A stretch of 64,000 nucleotides of DNA. Source: Marinobacter denitrificans. Lineage in GTDB: Bacteria; Pseudomonadota; Gammaproteobacteria; Pseudomonadales; Oleiphilaceae. The notes under the pieces were generated by a model. That model worked only from the letters and a program-made list of their open reading frames with translations. It did no database searches and was not told the origin of the DNA. Of the stretch, positions 1-8,453 are shown one piece after another (the stretch's first letter is position 1; each line of letters opens with the position of its first letter). Location of the stretch: contig NZ_VMHN01000001.1 of NCBI RefSeq assembly GCF_008795955.1, positions 1,550,001 to 1,614,000 on the forward strand, written 5' to 3'. Made by a program: the position numbers and the translations under genes.

Positions 1-8
1 TCTTTCAT
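1..8 (-). CDS. start of a partial gene, probably betA (choline dehydrogenase)
   Basis: Only the first codons are inside the window: an ATG at 8-6 on the minus strand, continuing as Met-Lys. A GGGAG ribosome-binding site lies just upstream, in the 21-bp gap after betB. The identity is inferred from the conserved betI-betB-betA order; the sequence itself shows only a well-placed start codon on the operon strand. Confidence 0.4.
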
Positions 9-29
9 ACGCAACTCCCGGCAGCCCGG

Positions 30-1496
30 TTAGAAAGGGCTGTCTATATCCTCCATTCCCACATACACCGCCTTCAGCTGGGTGTAGTGGTCGAGCGTGA
101 CACGGCCATTCTCGCGGCCCACGCCGGAGAGTTTGTAGCCACCCACCGGCATTTCCGCTGGTGAGGCTCCGTAACTGTTGATCCAGCAGATACCGGCCTG
201 GATACGATGAATTACCCGGTGGGCACGGCGAATATCACTGGTGAAGACGCCTGCGGCCAGGCCGGTATCGGTGTTGTTGGCACGGTCGATCACTTCGTCC
301 TCACCGGAGAAGGTCAGGACCGACATCACCGGGCCGAAAATTTCTTCGCGGCAGATGGTCATGTCGTCGGTGCAGTCGGTGAAAATGGTAGGCTCCACGA
401 AGTAACCACCAGGGGCGGATGCGGGTTTTGCGGCCTTGCCACCGTGGCTGAGGGTGGCGCCTTCGGCGATGCCTTTCTCGATGTAGTCCAGGACCAGTTG
501 CTGGTGCTTCTGCGAGATCAATGCGCCAAAATTGGTCTCAGGATCGGTAGGGTCGCCCATGCGGATGTTGCTCAGCGTGCGCTCCAGCAACCGGTCCATG
601 AATTGCGAATAGATAGCCTCGTGGACGAAAACCCGGGTGCCATTGGTGCAGACTTCGCCCTGGGTATAGAAGTTACCCAGCATTGCCGCCGAAACGGCGT
701 TTTCAATATCTGCGTCTTCGAAGATAATCAGTGGCGATTTGCCACCCAGCTCCATGGTCACGTCTTTCAGGGTAGAGGCCGCTGCGGTCATCACCTTTTT
801 GCCGGTGCCCACTTCCCCGGTGAACGATACCTTGGCAATGTCCGGGTGATGCGTCAGCCAGGCGCCGACCTCACCTGCCCCCTGCACCACGTTGAATACA
901 CCCGCCGGCACACCGGCTTCGGTGAATATCTCTGCCAGCTTGAGAGCCCCCATGGGGGTCTCCTCGGAGGGCTTGAAAATCATGCTGTTACCGGTGGCCA
1001 GCGCCGGAGCAGACTTCCAGCAGGCAATCTGCAGCGGGTAGTTCCAGGCACCGATACCGGCACACACGCCCAGAGGTTCGCGGCGGGTGTAGTAAAAATC
1101 GCCACCCAGGTCCTGCTGGTTGCCCTCAACCGAGGCCGCCAGGCCGGCAAAATATTCGAGCGTGTCGGCGCCGGTCACCACATCCACTACCTCGGCCTCC
1201 TGCCAGGGTTTGCCGGTGTCTTTCACTTCCAGTGCGGCCAGTTCGTCGTTGTGCTCCCGCAGCAAGGCCACGGCACGGTGAAGAATGCGACCGCGTTGCG
1301 CGCCGGTCATGGCGGACCAGGCTTTGAAACCCGCCTGGGCACTTTCGATGGCAGCCTTCTGGATAGTCTCATCGGCGATTTCCATTTCGTAAATCACCTC
1401 ACCGGTGGCCGGGTTGACCACTGGAAAGGTTTCACCGGAGCTGTTGGCCATGGGCTGGCCGTTGATGAAGTTCTGATAACGGGGCAATGCAGTCAT
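30..1496 (-). CDS. betB: betaine aldehyde dehydrogenase BetB
   Basis: NAD(P)-dependent oxidation of betaine aldehyde to the osmoprotectant glycine betaine in the cytoplasm. The 488-residue protein is a full-length aldehyde dehydrogenase. The catalytic Glu lies in the MELGGKSP motif near residue 250 and the catalytic Cys in [10 protein letters not shown] near residue 285. NAD-binding signatures such as FTGEVGTGK and the C-terminal [15 protein letters not shown] are present. An upstream TTG at 1505 would add three residues and overlap the betI stop. The ATG at 1496 is preferred because it has an AGG at a workable distance. It follows betI by a few bases, so the two are co-transcribed, and choline-responsive BetI control is expected. 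Identification as BetB rather than a generic ALDH rests on sequence resemblance plus the betI neighbour. Confidence 0.93.
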   Translation of the reverse strand: MTALPRYQNFINGQPMANSSGETFPVVNPATGEVIYEMEIADETIQKAAIESAQAGFKAWSAMTGAQRGRILHRAVALLREHNDELAALEVKDTGKPWQEAEVVDVVTGADTLEYFAGLAASVEGNQQDLGGDFYYTRREPLGVCAGIGAWNYPLQIACWKSAPALATGNSMIFKPSEETPMGALKLAEIFTEAGVPAGVFNVVQGAGEVGAWLTHHPDIAKVSFTGEVGTGKKVMTAAASTLKDVTMELGGKSPLIIFEDADIENAVSAAMLGNFYTQGEVCTNGTRVFVHEAIYSQFMDRLLERTLSNIRMGDPTDPETNFGALISQKHQQLVLDYIEKGIAEGATLSHGGKAAKPASAPGGYFVEPTIFTDCTDDMTICREEIFGPVMSVLTFSGEDEVIDRANNTDTGLAAGVFTSDIRRAHRVIHRIQAGICWINSYGASPAEMPVGGYKLSGVGRENGRVTLDHYTQLKAVYVGMEDIDSPF

Positions 1497-1501
1497 GGGG
1501 T

Positions 1502-2110
1502 TCAAACCTGGGCTGATGAATTCGTTGTTGGATTGAGCGCGTTCAATGCAAATCGCTTACAAAGCGTTTCCGCTGCGGCGAAGCCTTCCTCGGGGTCCAT
1601 GCTCAGGGCACTGCGCAGCCAGAATCCGTCAATCATTGCGGCCATCTGGCGCGCGGCTTCGGTGGCGGCCTGTTTCGGCAAACGCTGCGCAAAGGAGAAC
1701 CGCAGATTGCTGTAGAGTCTGGCGTTGTTGATCTGCTGCAGACGCTGCAAGCCGGGCTCGTGCATAGAGCGGGCCCAGAAGCTGAGCCAGGTCTTCGCCG
1801 CCAGGTCAGAACGCTGGAACTCGGAGAAATTGGCTTCCACGATGCAACACAGGCGCTGCTCCGGAGAACCATCGGTGCGGGCCATGCGTTCCCGCAGTTC
1901 CTTACCAAGCTGATCCAGCAGGTACCGCAGTGCCGCCTCGATCAACCCCTGCTTGCCGCCGAAATAGTGACTGATGATGCCGGATGACATACCGGCACGG
2001 CGGCTGATGGAGATGATGGTGGTGTTCTGCAGGCCCAGCTCAGCAATGGATGCCATGGTGGCATCGATTAACTGCTGCTTTCGGGTGTCTTTTACTCCGA
2101 CAATCGGCAT
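1502..2110 (-). CDS. betI: TetR-family repressor BetI
   Basis: Choline-responsive repressor of the bet genes. The 202-residue protein has an N-terminal TetR helix-turn-helix at about residues 25-60, with [15 protein letters not shown] and the [11 protein letters not shown] recognition segment, then an alpha-helical ligand-binding domain. The start is set at the ATG at 2110 because the product then begins [18 protein letters not shown], as known BetI proteins do. An upstream in-frame ATG at 2146 would place the operator inside the gene. Its gene is first in the operon with betB. The palindrome at 2131-2150 lies between promoter and start codon, consistent with autorepression. Confidence 0.92.
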   Translation of the reverse strand: MPIVGVKDTRKQQLIDATMASIAELGLQNTTIISISRRAGMSSGIISHYFGGKQGLIEAALRYLLDQLGKELRERMARTDGSPEQRLCCIVEANFSEFQRSDLAAKTWLSFWARSMHEPGLQRLQQINNARLYSNLRFSFAQRLPKQAATEAARQMAAMIDGFWLRSALSMDPEEGFAAAETLCKRFALNALNPTTNSSAQV

Positions 2111-2130
2111 CGCGTTCGACCTGATCTTTA

Positions 2131-2150
2131 TTAATTGAACGTTCAATTAA
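2131..2150. promoter_or_regulatory. BetI-type operator, perfect 20-bp palindrome
   Basis: Ten bases (TTAATTGAAC) are followed directly by their exact reverse complement (GTTCAATTAA). The core ATTGAACGTTCAAT resembles the known E. coli BetI operator core ATTGAACG-CCAAT. It sits 20 bp upstream of the betI start and immediately downstream of the predicted -10, where repressor binding would block transcription. Confidence 0.85.
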
Positions 2151-2155
2151 AATAA

Positions 2156-2184
2156 AGTGTACAGAAAGTAATCTGTCGCTACAA
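2156..2184 (-). promoter_or_regulatory. betIB promoter
   Basis: On the minus strand a -35 TTGTAG (2184-2179) and a -10 TACACT (2161-2156) are separated by 17 bp. The BetI palindrome begins 5 bp beyond the -10, so it covers the expected transcription start. Confidence 0.6.
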
Positions 2185-2201
2185 CCCAACGCAGGCGGCA
2201 T

Positions 2202-2242
2202 AAAAAAGCCCCGCTGTCCGGACACCGGATAGCGGGGCTGAA
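2202..2242 (-). terminator. rho-independent terminator after ahpF
   Basis: A perfect 9-bp stem (AGCCCCGCT / AGCGGGGCT) is followed on the minus strand by a run of seven T. It lies 57 bp after the ahpF stop and separates ahpF from the betI promoter. Confidence 0.88.
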
Positions 2243-2298
2243 AACACGAACTGTCTGTTTGGGGTCAGCCGTGTGTGAACCTGTGTTCAGGCGGTGAG

Positions 2299-3885
2299 TC
2301 AGGCCGCCGCTTCTTCACTCTCATCAGCAGAGTTACGGATCAGGAAGTCGAAGGCGCTCAGGGCCGCCTTGGAACCTTCACCCATGGAAATCACAATCTG
2401 CTTGTACGGCACCGTGGTGGCGTCACCAGCGGCAAACACACCCGGTATCGAGGTTTCGCCACGGGCATCGACAATGATCTCACCATGCTGGCTCAGCTCG
2501 ATGTCGCCTTTCAGCCACTCGGTGTTGGGGATCAGGCCGATCTGGACAAACACCCCTTCCAGGGCCACATGATGCTCTTCGCCGCTGTCCCTGTCCTTGT
2601 AGCTGATGCCGCTGACCTTGCCGTTCTCGCCCACGACTTCCGTGGTCTGCGCTGAGGTCAGGATTTCCACATTCTTCAGGCTGCGCAGTTTTTTCTGCAG
2701 TACATCGTCTGCCTTCATTTCTGAAGCAAACTCCAACAGGGTCACGTGGCCGACGATACCGGCCAGGTCAATGGCCGCTTCCACGCCGGAGTTACCACCG
2801 CCGATCACCGCCACACGCTTGCCCTTGAACAACGGGCCGTCACAGTGCGGACAATAGGCCACGCCCTTGTTGCGGTACTCGTCCTCACCGGGCACACCCA
2901 GCTGGCGCCAGCGGGCACCGGTGGACAACACCAGGGTGCGGGACCTCAGTGATGCTCCATTGGCCAGGCGCACCTCGTGGAGGCCGCCCTTGCTGGCTGC
3001 CGGGATCAGCTTCTCGGCACGCTGCAGGTTCATGATGTCCACGTCGTACTCTTTAACGTGCTGCTCCATGGCCGCCACCAGCTTGGGGCCTTCGGTGTAG
3101 GGCACGGAAATCAGGTTTTCGATACCCATGGTGTCCGCGACCTGGCCGCCAAAGCGCTCGGCGGCAATACCGGTTGAAATGCCTTTACGCGCCGCGTAGA
3201 TAGCTGCCGAGGAGCCGGCCGGGCCGCCACCGATCACCAGAACCTCGAACGGGTCCTTGTGCTTGAGCTTCTCGGCTTCGCGGGCCTCGGCACCGGTATC
3301 CACCTTGGCGATGATCTGCTCGAGGGTCATACGGCCCTGGCCGAACGATTTACCATTGAGGTAAACGCTGGGTACGGCCATGACTTCACGCTGTTCGACT
3401 TCGTCCTGGAACAGGGCACCGTCGATGGCGGTATGCTTGATCTTCGGGTTGAGAACGCTCATCAGGTTGAGGGCCTGAACCACATCCGGGCAGTTCTGAC
3501 ACGACAGGGAGAAATAGGTTTCAAACTCGAACTCGCCATCCAGTTCTTTGACCTGCTCGATCACATCCTGGCCCGCCTTGGCCGGATGCCCACCTACCTG
3601 CAACAGCGCCAACACCAGCGAGGTGAATTCATGGCCCATGGGAATGCCGGCGAAGCGCACGCCAATGTCGGTGCCAACACGGTTGATGGCGAACGAGGGG
3701 CGACGAACATCTTCGGAGTCGTCTGTGCGCTGGCTGATCTTGTCCGACATCGGCTCGATTTCGTCCAGCAGCTGCTTGAGCTCCTGGGACTTCTGGCTGT
3801 CATCATAAGCCGCAACCAGCTCGATCGGCTGCTGCAGCTTTTCCATGTAGGCTTTCAATTGCTCCTTGATACTGGCGTCCAACAT
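2299..3885 (-). CDS. ahpF: alkyl hydroperoxide reductase subunit F
   Basis: Flavoprotein disulfide reductase that passes electrons from NAD(P)H to the peroxiredoxin AhpC. The 528-residue protein has a tandem thioredoxin-like N-terminal domain with the redox pair CQNC near residue 130. A thioredoxin-reductase-like body follows: FAD motif [17 protein letters not shown] near 215, active-site pair CPHC near 345, nucleotide motif [10 protein letters not shown], and C-terminal FAD motif GVFAAGDAT. Length matches E. coli AhpF (521). ahpC lies upstream on the same strand but is separated by its own terminator, and ahpF has its own promoter with an OxyR-like site. The genes are therefore probably co-regulated rather than one transcript. 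Confidence 0.96.
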   Translation of the reverse strand: MLDASIKEQLKAYMEKLQQPIELVAAYDDSQKSQELKQLLDEIEPMSDKISQRTDDSEDVRRPSFAINRVGTDIGVRFAGIPMGHEFTSLVLALLQVGGHPAKAGQDVIEQVKELDGEFEFETYFSLSCQNCPDVVQALNLMSVLNPKIKHTAIDGALFQDEVEQREVMAVPSVYLNGKSFGQGRMTLEQIIAKVDTGAEAREAEKLKHKDPFEVLVIGGGPAGSSAAIYAARKGISTGIAAERFGGQVADTMGIENLISVPYTEGPKLVAAMEQHVKEYDVDIMNLQRAEKLIPAASKGGLHEVRLANGASLRSRTLVLSTGARWRQLGVPGEDEYRNKGVAYCPHCDGPLFKGKRVAVIGGGNSGVEAAIDLAGIVGHVTLLEFASEMKADDVLQKKLRSLKNVEILTSAQTTEVVGENGKVSGISYKDRDSGEEHHVALEGVFVQIGLIPNTEWLKGDIELSQHGEIIVDARGETSIPGVFAAGDATTVPYKQIVISMGEGSKAALSAFDFLIRNSADESEEAAA

Positions 3886-3960
3886 GCTCTCTGTTCCCCT
3901 TCGGATATCGTAAAACTGAATGTGCGAACTCAGGTTGAGTCGTGAATCGAATATGCCACT

Positions 3961-3989
3961 ACGATACGGTCCAGCCAGGTAGAGCTCAA
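3961..3989 (-). promoter_or_regulatory. ahpF promoter
   Basis: Minus-strand -35 TTGAGC (3989-3984) and -10 TATCGT (3966-3961) with 17-bp spacing. The distance from the -35 to the ATAG-N7-CTAT element is 22 bp, identical to the spacing at the ahpC promoter, which supports both calls. Confidence 0.55.
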
Positions 3990-4011
3990 ATTAATTGATC
4001 TAAAGTATTTG

Positions 4012-4026
4012 ATAGGCCCTTGCTAT
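4012..4026. promoter_or_regulatory. OxyR-like half-operator upstream of ahpF
   Basis: ATAG-N7-CTAT is one dimer-sized half of the OxyR consensus (ATAG-N7-CTAT-N7-ATAG-N7-CTAT). The 22 bp separating it from the -35 equal one 7-bp spacer plus one 15-bp half site, so a degenerate second half would abut the -35 as in known OxyR-activated promoters. Confidence 0.55.
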
Positions 4027-4054
4027 TCGACTCTGAAAATCAACCAGATAGAAA

Positions 4055-4081
4055 CAAAGAAGGCCCGCAAAGCGGGCCCTC
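4055..4081 (-). terminator. terminator after ahpC
   Basis: A GC-rich 7-8 bp stem (GGCCCGC / GCGGGCC) with a three-base loop. The minus-strand side continues into TTCTTTGTTTC. It follows the ahpC stop by about 27 bp. Confidence 0.75.
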
Positions 4082-4107
4082 GTACAGGTTTCAGTGGGAC
4101 CAAAACC

Positions 4108-4671
4108 TTAGATTTTGCCAACCAGGTCCAGGGACGGAGCCAGGGTAGCTTCGCCTTCTTTCCACTTGGCCGGGCAAACTTCACCAGGATGGTTACGAAC
4201 ATACTGTGCCGCTTTTACCTTACGCAGCAGGTCGTCTGCATCACGGCCGATACCTTCAGCAGTGATTTCCATCGCCTGGATAACGCCATCCGGGTCGATC
4301 AGGAAGGTAGCGCGGTCTGCCAGGCCCTGGCCTTCACGCATAACACCGAAGTTGTTGGTGATGGTGCCGGTCTGGTCGCCTACCATGAAGTAGTTGATCT
4401 TGCCGATGGTCTCGGAGCTGTCGTGCCACGCTTTGTGGGTGAAGTGGGTGTCGGTAGACACAGAGAACACTTCCACGCCCAGCTTTTGCAGCTCTTCGTA
4501 CTTGTCTGCTACGTCGCCCAGCTCGGTCGGGCATACGAAGGTAAAGTCGGCCGGGTAGAAGAAAAATACCGACCACTTACCTTTTACATCGGCTTCAGAA
4601 ATTTCAACGAACTCGCCCTGTTTGAAAGCTGTCGCGTTGAACGGCTGAATTTCGCTGTTAATCATACCCAT
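4108..4671 (-). CDS. ahpC: peroxiredoxin AhpC
   Basis: Typical 2-Cys peroxiredoxin that reduces hydrogen peroxide and organic peroxides, regenerated by AhpF. The peroxidatic Cys is in FTFVCPTEL near residue 47 and the resolving Cys in EVCPAKW near residue 166. The start chosen is the ATG at 4671: GGAG lies 9 bases upstream, the product is 187 residues exactly like E. coli AhpC, and its N-terminus [11 protein letters not shown] aligns with MSLINTKIKPF. The next ATG (4665) is too far from the ribosome-binding site, and the longer frame to 4737 has no support. Regulation by OxyR is suggested by the promoter sites. Confidence 0.96.
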   Translation of the reverse strand: MGMINSEIQPFNATAFKQGEFVEISEADVKGKWSVFFFYPADFTFVCPTELGDVADKYEELQKLGVEVFSVSTDTHFTHKAWHDSSETIGKINYFMVGDQTGTITNNFGVMREGQGLADRATFLIDPDGVIQAMEITAEGIGRDADDLLRKVKAAQYVRNHPGEVCPAKWKEGEATLAPSLDLVGKI

Positions 4672-4722
4672 AAAGATTATCTCCATTTGGTTAATTGAGG
4701 CATTGGCTAACTTGAGATGGAC

Positions 4723-4751
4723 AATATATTGGTCCAATCAAGAACATTCAA
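4723..4751 (-). promoter_or_regulatory. ahpC promoter
   Basis: Minus-strand -35 TTGAAT (4751-4746), 17-bp spacer and -10 TATATT (4728-4723), placing transcription start near 4716 and giving a leader of about 45 bases. Confidence 0.65.
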
Positions 4752-4773
4752 ATTGATTGTTTTTAGGTGTCCG

Positions 4774-4821
4774 ATAGGTAACTACTATTTTATTCTTGGG
4801 CGGGTAATAGCAAAGAACTAT
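4774..4821. promoter_or_regulatory. pair of OxyR-like ATAG-N7-CTAT elements upstream of ahpC
   Basis: Two perfect ATAG-N7-CTAT elements lie at 4774-4788 and 4807-4821, 18 bp apart. The proximal one is 22 bp from the -35. An 18-bp gap is the canonical 7-bp gap plus about one helical turn. The distal element overlaps the stop codon of the upstream deacetylase gene. OxyR binding is inferred from the consensus. Confidence 0.6.
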
Positions 4822-5930
4822 TCCGTATTATCGGGTTGGAAGGCGCCCTTGTGGAATTCGGTGGCTATCTCCACTTCCTCTGTGCCGCAGTCCTTTGGTT
4901 CCATCACCACGCCTCCAGCCAGCGCCTTAAGCACCGCATGTACACCATGAGACAGTGATTCGGTATTGTAACCGCCCTCAAGGATCATGGCCAACCGGCC
5001 CTTACAGTGCTTGTCGGCAATTTTCTGGACAATGCCCGTCATGGCGGCAAAACCCTCGTAAGACACATTAAGTGCCAGGTCGAACCAGTGGGCATCAAAA
5101 CCGGCGGAGACCAGTATCAGGTCGGGTTTGAAATAGTCTGCGGCCGGCACCAGGATCTCACGCATGGCCTTCAGATAAGCCACATCACCGGCGCCGGCGG
5201 GCATGGGAACATTGATAATGGTGCCCTCACCCCGTCCTGCCCCGACATCGGCCAGCTGGCCAGTGCCCGGGTAGAAGGGGGCTGCGCGGTGCATATCGAA
5301 GAACATGACATCCGGGTCGGCCCAGAAAATATCCTGGGTACCGTTCCCATGATGGGCATCCCAATCAACAATCAGTACGCGCTTACAGCCCAGGGCAGCA
5401 TGGGCGTGAGCCGCGGCAATGGCCACATTGTTGAACAGGCAGAAGCCCCGGGCCCGGGCCGGCTCGGCATGGTGCCCAGGCGGCCGCACTATCGCGAAAG
5501 CGCTGCCGGTGCGGCCCTCAACCACCGCTTCCACGGCGGCAATTGCCGTCCCGGCGGCCACTTCGGCGGCCTGGACACTGCCCGGCGAAACCGCTGTGGT
5601 ATCCACGTCCAGCCAGGCGCTTTCATTTCGCAGAGAAAAAATGTCATCAAGAAAAGACCGGGTATGGACCCGGCTCAGCTCATCCTTCGTGGCCGCCTTG
5701 CCTGGCTCGATCCGCACGCCGGGGATAGGTTCACGTTCCAGCAGATCCATGATGGCCGTGATGCGGCCGGGGTGCTCCGGGTACTTCCACTGCACATCCA
5801 GTCCGGAAAGAATCGTGCGAATCCGCTTGTCCAGGCGCCCTGGCAAAAAATCCACCTTACTATCGGGCGAGTGAGCCAGTACCCGATCATCGTAGAAGAC
5901 GGTTACGTCCCTTTGCTGTACCAAAGCCAT
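4818..5930 (-). CDS. histone-deacetylase-family amidohydrolase (acetylpolyamine amidohydrolase / HdaH-like)
   Basis: Zinc-dependent deacetylase of the arginase/HDAC fold, 370 residues. Visible signatures are [16 protein letters not shown] with the catalytic His pair at 153-154, the zinc-binding DWDAHHGNG with Asp191 and His193, SAGFDAH with a further zinc ligand, and the C-terminal EGGYN. Bacterial members remove acetyl groups from acetylpolyamines or small acylated substrates; the substrate here cannot be read from sequence. Its stop overlaps the distal OxyR-like element of ahpC, and 147 bp separate the two genes. No operon partner is apparent upstream. Confidence 0.88.
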   Translation of the reverse strand: MALVQQRDVTVFYDDRVLAHSPDSKVDFLPGRLDKRIRTILSGLDVQWKYPEHPGRITAIMDLLEREPIPGVRIEPGKAATKDELSRVHTRSFLDDIFSLRNESAWLDVDTTAVSPGSVQAAEVAAGTAIAAVEAVVEGRTGSAFAIVRPPGHHAEPARARGFCLFNNVAIAAAHAHAALGCKRVLIVDWDAHHGNGTQDIFWADPDVMFFDMHRAAPFYPGTGQLADVGAGRGEGTIINVPMPAGAGDVAYLKAMREILVPAADYFKPDLILVSAGFDAHWFDLALNVSYEGFAAMTGIVQKIADKHCKGRLAMILEGGYNTESLSHGVHAVLKALAGGVVMEPKDCGTEEVEIATEFHKGAFQPDNTE

Positions 5931-6046
5931 GCCCTCCTGGCTGGAACTCTAGCTCCATCATAACCCTCTCAGGGTAAATCACAATGGCGCCTGAAATCGC
6001 CGATGCATGGGGCTGTTTTGCATGAGCACCCGGCTTCAGCCCGTCC

Positions 6047-6994
6047 CTACGCGGTCAGAACCTCAAGGAAATAGCTGTACAAGCCGATACCAATCAACAC
6101 ATTGAACGGGAACGTCATACCGAGCGACGCCAGCATGGCCAGCCCGATATCCGCGTCGGGAATGGCGTGTCGCACAGCCACCGGCGCGGCAATATACGAA
6201 GCACTGGCGGTAAGCGCACCCAGGATCACGATGGAACCGGGCTCCAGCCCCAGCCAAAGGCCGGTTGCCAACCCGGGCAGGGACAGCACCGGGGGCATGG
6301 ACAGGGCAAATACAATGAGCCGCCAGTGACGGAGCTGGATCTTGCGCAGGGTTTCAGCAGCCACAAGGCCCATCTCCAGCAGGAACAGCGATAGCACCAG
6401 GGAGAAGGCACCCGTCAGCGGTGCGGTGACGCCGTCACCTTTGTCCGGCCCATAGAGAATGCCAATAATCACACCGCCCACCAGCAACACAACACTGCGG
6501 TTTGTCAGTGTTTCCTGCCATAGTGGTGTTCCGCTGCTGCTCGTTTTGGCTGCGCCCTGGGTATAGCGCCGATACAGCCACAGGCCGGTAAGAATGGCCG
6601 GCAGCTCCAGTAATACCAGATAGAGGGTGACTTGCCCGCCAGTGGCCAACCCCCGGGATTCCACCCAGGCCAAGGCAACAGCGAAGGTGCCCGCGCTGAC
6701 TGACCCGTAGTGTGCACAGAAACTGGCCGCATCGGCCACGTTCAGGCGGACGAGGTGCCGGAGCATCGGAAACAGCACCAGCGGAATGAGAAAGCCCAGT
6801 GCCATGATCGCCAGTACTTCGGTAATCAGGCCCCAGTGAAGGTTACCATGCAGGGCCATGCCGCCCTTGAGCCCGATAGTCAGCATCAGCAACAGGCTGA
6901 GGATATCGTAGGCGGCTTTGGGGATGGTCAGGTCTGAACGAAGGGTTCCCGCAATCACTCCGAGCAGGAAGAACATCACGATGATGTCTGGCAT
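6047..6994 (-). CDS. SbtA-family sodium-dependent bicarbonate permease
   Basis: Integral membrane protein of 315 residues with about ten hydrophobic segments. The N-terminus MPDIIVMFFLLGVIAGTLRS and the TIGLKGGMALHG segment are typical of the SbtA (DUF897) permease family, whose cyanobacterial member imports bicarbonate with sodium. Family members in heterotrophs are common and their substrate is mostly untested. The usual partner, a PII-like SbtB, is not next to it. The gene upstream on the same strand is a small conserved protein, and a terminator-like hairpin lies between them. Confidence 0.85.
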   Translation of the reverse strand: MPDIIVMFFLLGVIAGTLRSDLTIPKAAYDILSLLLMLTIGLKGGMALHGNLHWGLITEVLAIMALGFLIPLVLFPMLRHLVRLNVADAASFCAHYGSVSAGTFAVALAWVESRGLATGGQVTLYLVLLELPAILTGLWLYRRYTQGAAKTSSSGTPLWQETLTNRSVVLLVGGVIIGILYGPDKGDGVTAPLTGAFSLVLSLFLLEMGLVAAETLRKIQLRHWRLIVFALSMPPVLSLPGLATGLWLGLEPGSIVILGALTASASYIAAPVAVRHAIPDADIGLAMLASLGMTFPFNVLIGIGLYSYFLEVLTA

Positions 6995-7010
6995 GAATCA
7001 GAAACTCCGA

Positions 7011-7035
7011 TAAAACAAAGGGCCCCGCAGGGCCC
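7011..7035 (-). terminator. terminator-like hairpin between the small protein gene and the SbtA-like gene
   Basis: A perfect 6-bp stem GGGCCC / GGGCCC with a four-base loop is followed on the minus strand by TTTGTTTTA. It follows the stop of the 7055-7417 gene and precedes the permease start by 17 bp, so permease expression may depend on read-through or a promoter inside the upstream gene. Confidence 0.6.
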
Positions 7036-7054
7036 TGGATAGAACAAGTGTCAG

Positions 7055-7417
7055 TCAGGCGGTCCCCACCTGTTGCGAGGCGGGCCTGAAAAGCATCGGG
7101 CTCGTCTGCTGGCAGGAGGCCGCCACCTTGCTTGCCGGTGCCACGTCCACCTCAAATATATGATAGGCCTCAGGGCCGAACGGGTCGAGTGCGGTATCCA
7201 GATACTGGTAACTGGTCGGGACCGGGTCCCCTGAATACACTACAACAAATTGCCGTTCCACAACCGGAATGGCAACGTTCAGTGGTTGTTCCACCCACAG
7301 GTAGACACCCTTCTGGGGGACAACATATTCGCAACGTACCACGCGGTAACCTTCTCGCAGCTTCAGCGTGTTGGGCTCTTTGCCGCATTCGAGGCGGAAC
7401 TTGTGAATCGTTTTCAT
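7055..7417 (-). CDS. small conserved protein, DUF7352-like
   Basis: 120 residues, beginning MKTIHKFRL at the ATG at 7417, which has GGAGAA well placed upstream; the longer open frame to 7453 is not needed. It shows beta-rich spacing, a YLWVEQPLNV segment, a REF-like strand (RQFVVVYSGDPVP) and AYHIFEVD near residue 100, the pattern of the small DUF7352 family, with a C-terminal tail extending further. No signal peptide or membrane segment. Function unknown. Its place between an NhaR-like regulator and an SbtA-like permease, all on one strand, hints at a link to sodium/bicarbonate physiology, but this is inference. Confidence 0.6.
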   Translation of the reverse strand: MKTIHKFRLECGKEPNTLKLREGYRVVRCEYVVPQKGVYLWVEQPLNVAIPVVERQFVVVYSGDPVPTSYQYLDTALDPFGPEAYHIFEVDVAPASKVAASCQQTSPMLFRPASQQVGTA

Positions 7418-7493
7418 GGCCGGTTCTCCTTCAGTGGAACACCTTGCCATCATCCATCAAGAATAACTCGAAAAGAACATCGTTTTTTCTGGT

Positions 7494-8420
7494 TTATGAT
7501 TCGTTTTTTTCGATCTTATCGTTCAGTTCCGGTCGTTCGCGCAGCAACTCGGTTACCGCTGCATTGTGGCTCCCCCGGGCCCGTGTCACTGCATACAGTG
7601 TGTCACGGACCTCTTGGATACTGGCCACATGCACCACTTGATACTGACGACAGACCTCATCACAGATCGCAGTGGGTGCTGCAAAATAACCCAGGCCTTC
7701 CCGCCCGAACACCTTGATCAGAGCGCTGTCGTCCACTTCGGCAACCACTTTCACCCGGATATCCTGGCTGGAAAACCAGTTCATCAGTGCGCTGATATAG
7801 GGGGCGTCAAGGGAGGTTGCCAGGAAGGGCTGGCGGTCGAGACTGGCGGGGAAATTCTCGGCCAGCGTTTTCGCCAGCCCGGGTGCTGCAAACAGCGACA
7901 TGGAAGAGCTCGCCAGCTGATGGCTGCGGAACTGGCCAGCCTCGCCCGACGCAGGCTGGCGGTCCGTCAGCACGATGTCCAGTTCGCGCTGGCCAAGCCG
8001 CTTCAGCAGTTCGGTGGTATCGCCGGTGCGGCAGCTCAACCGCACCTCCCGCGAGAGGGACAATGCGGGCTCTGTCAGATGATAGGCAATCAGCTTGTGA
8101 ATGGAGGCGGCAATGCCCACTGCCAGGCTCAGGGGCCTGTTCTCCGGTGGCTGCCGAAGCACATCCGTCAGTGCCTGGGCAGTCTGGAACATATCGTCAG
8201 CGTAGGTAAAAACGGTTTGCCCGAAATCGGTCAGCTGCAGGGCCCGGTTGGCACGGCGGAACAGCGCGTTGCCCAGAGCGGATTCGAACGTGGCCAACTG
8301 ACCGCTGAGCGTCTGGGGCGTCAACGCGAGGCTTTCCGCCGCACGGACAATGGAACCGGTGCGCGCAATTGTCCAGAAATAGTAGAGGTGGCGAAGATTC
8401 AGGTTATCCATCTCGGACAT
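7494..8420 (-). CDS. LysR-family regulator, NhaR-like
   Basis: 308-residue LysR-type regulator. The N-terminal winged helix (NLRHLYYFWTIARTGSIVRA, ESLALTPQTLSGQLATFE) closely resembles NhaR, the sodium-responsive activator of antiporter genes, including the diagnostic HLYYFW. The remainder fits a LysR effector-binding domain. AGGAG lies only two bases before the ATG at 8420, so initiation at the in-frame ATG at 8411 (305 residues) is also possible. It starts 33 bp after the anti-sigma gene on the same strand, so it may be the third gene of the sigma-factor operon. Target genes are not provable here; the SbtA-like permease downstream and nhaB at 19.8-21.3 kb are candidates. Confidence 0.85.
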   Translation of the reverse strand: MSEMDNLNLRHLYYFWTIARTGSIVRAAESLALTPQTLSGQLATFESALGNALFRRANRALQLTDFGQTVFTYADDMFQTAQALTDVLRQPPENRPLSLAVGIAASIHKLIAYHLTEPALSLSREVRLSCRTGDTTELLKRLGQRELDIVLTDRQPASGEAGQFRSHQLASSSMSLFAAPGLAKTLAENFPASLDRQPFLATSLDAPYISALMNWFSSQDIRVKVVAEVDDSALIKVFGREGLGYFAAPTAICDEVCRQYQVVHVASIQEVRDTLYAVTRARGSHNAAVTELLRERPELNDKIEKNES

Positions 8421-8453
8421 TACTCCTGGTTTGTTATCGCAAGGGCATGGCTG

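Noticed and set aside
207..1715. Long open frame of about 500 codons on the plus strand opposite betB/betI
   Set aside because: It mirrors the codon structure of a clear aldehyde dehydrogenase, has no recognisable domain and no ribosome-binding site; typical antisense frame in GC-rich coding DNA.
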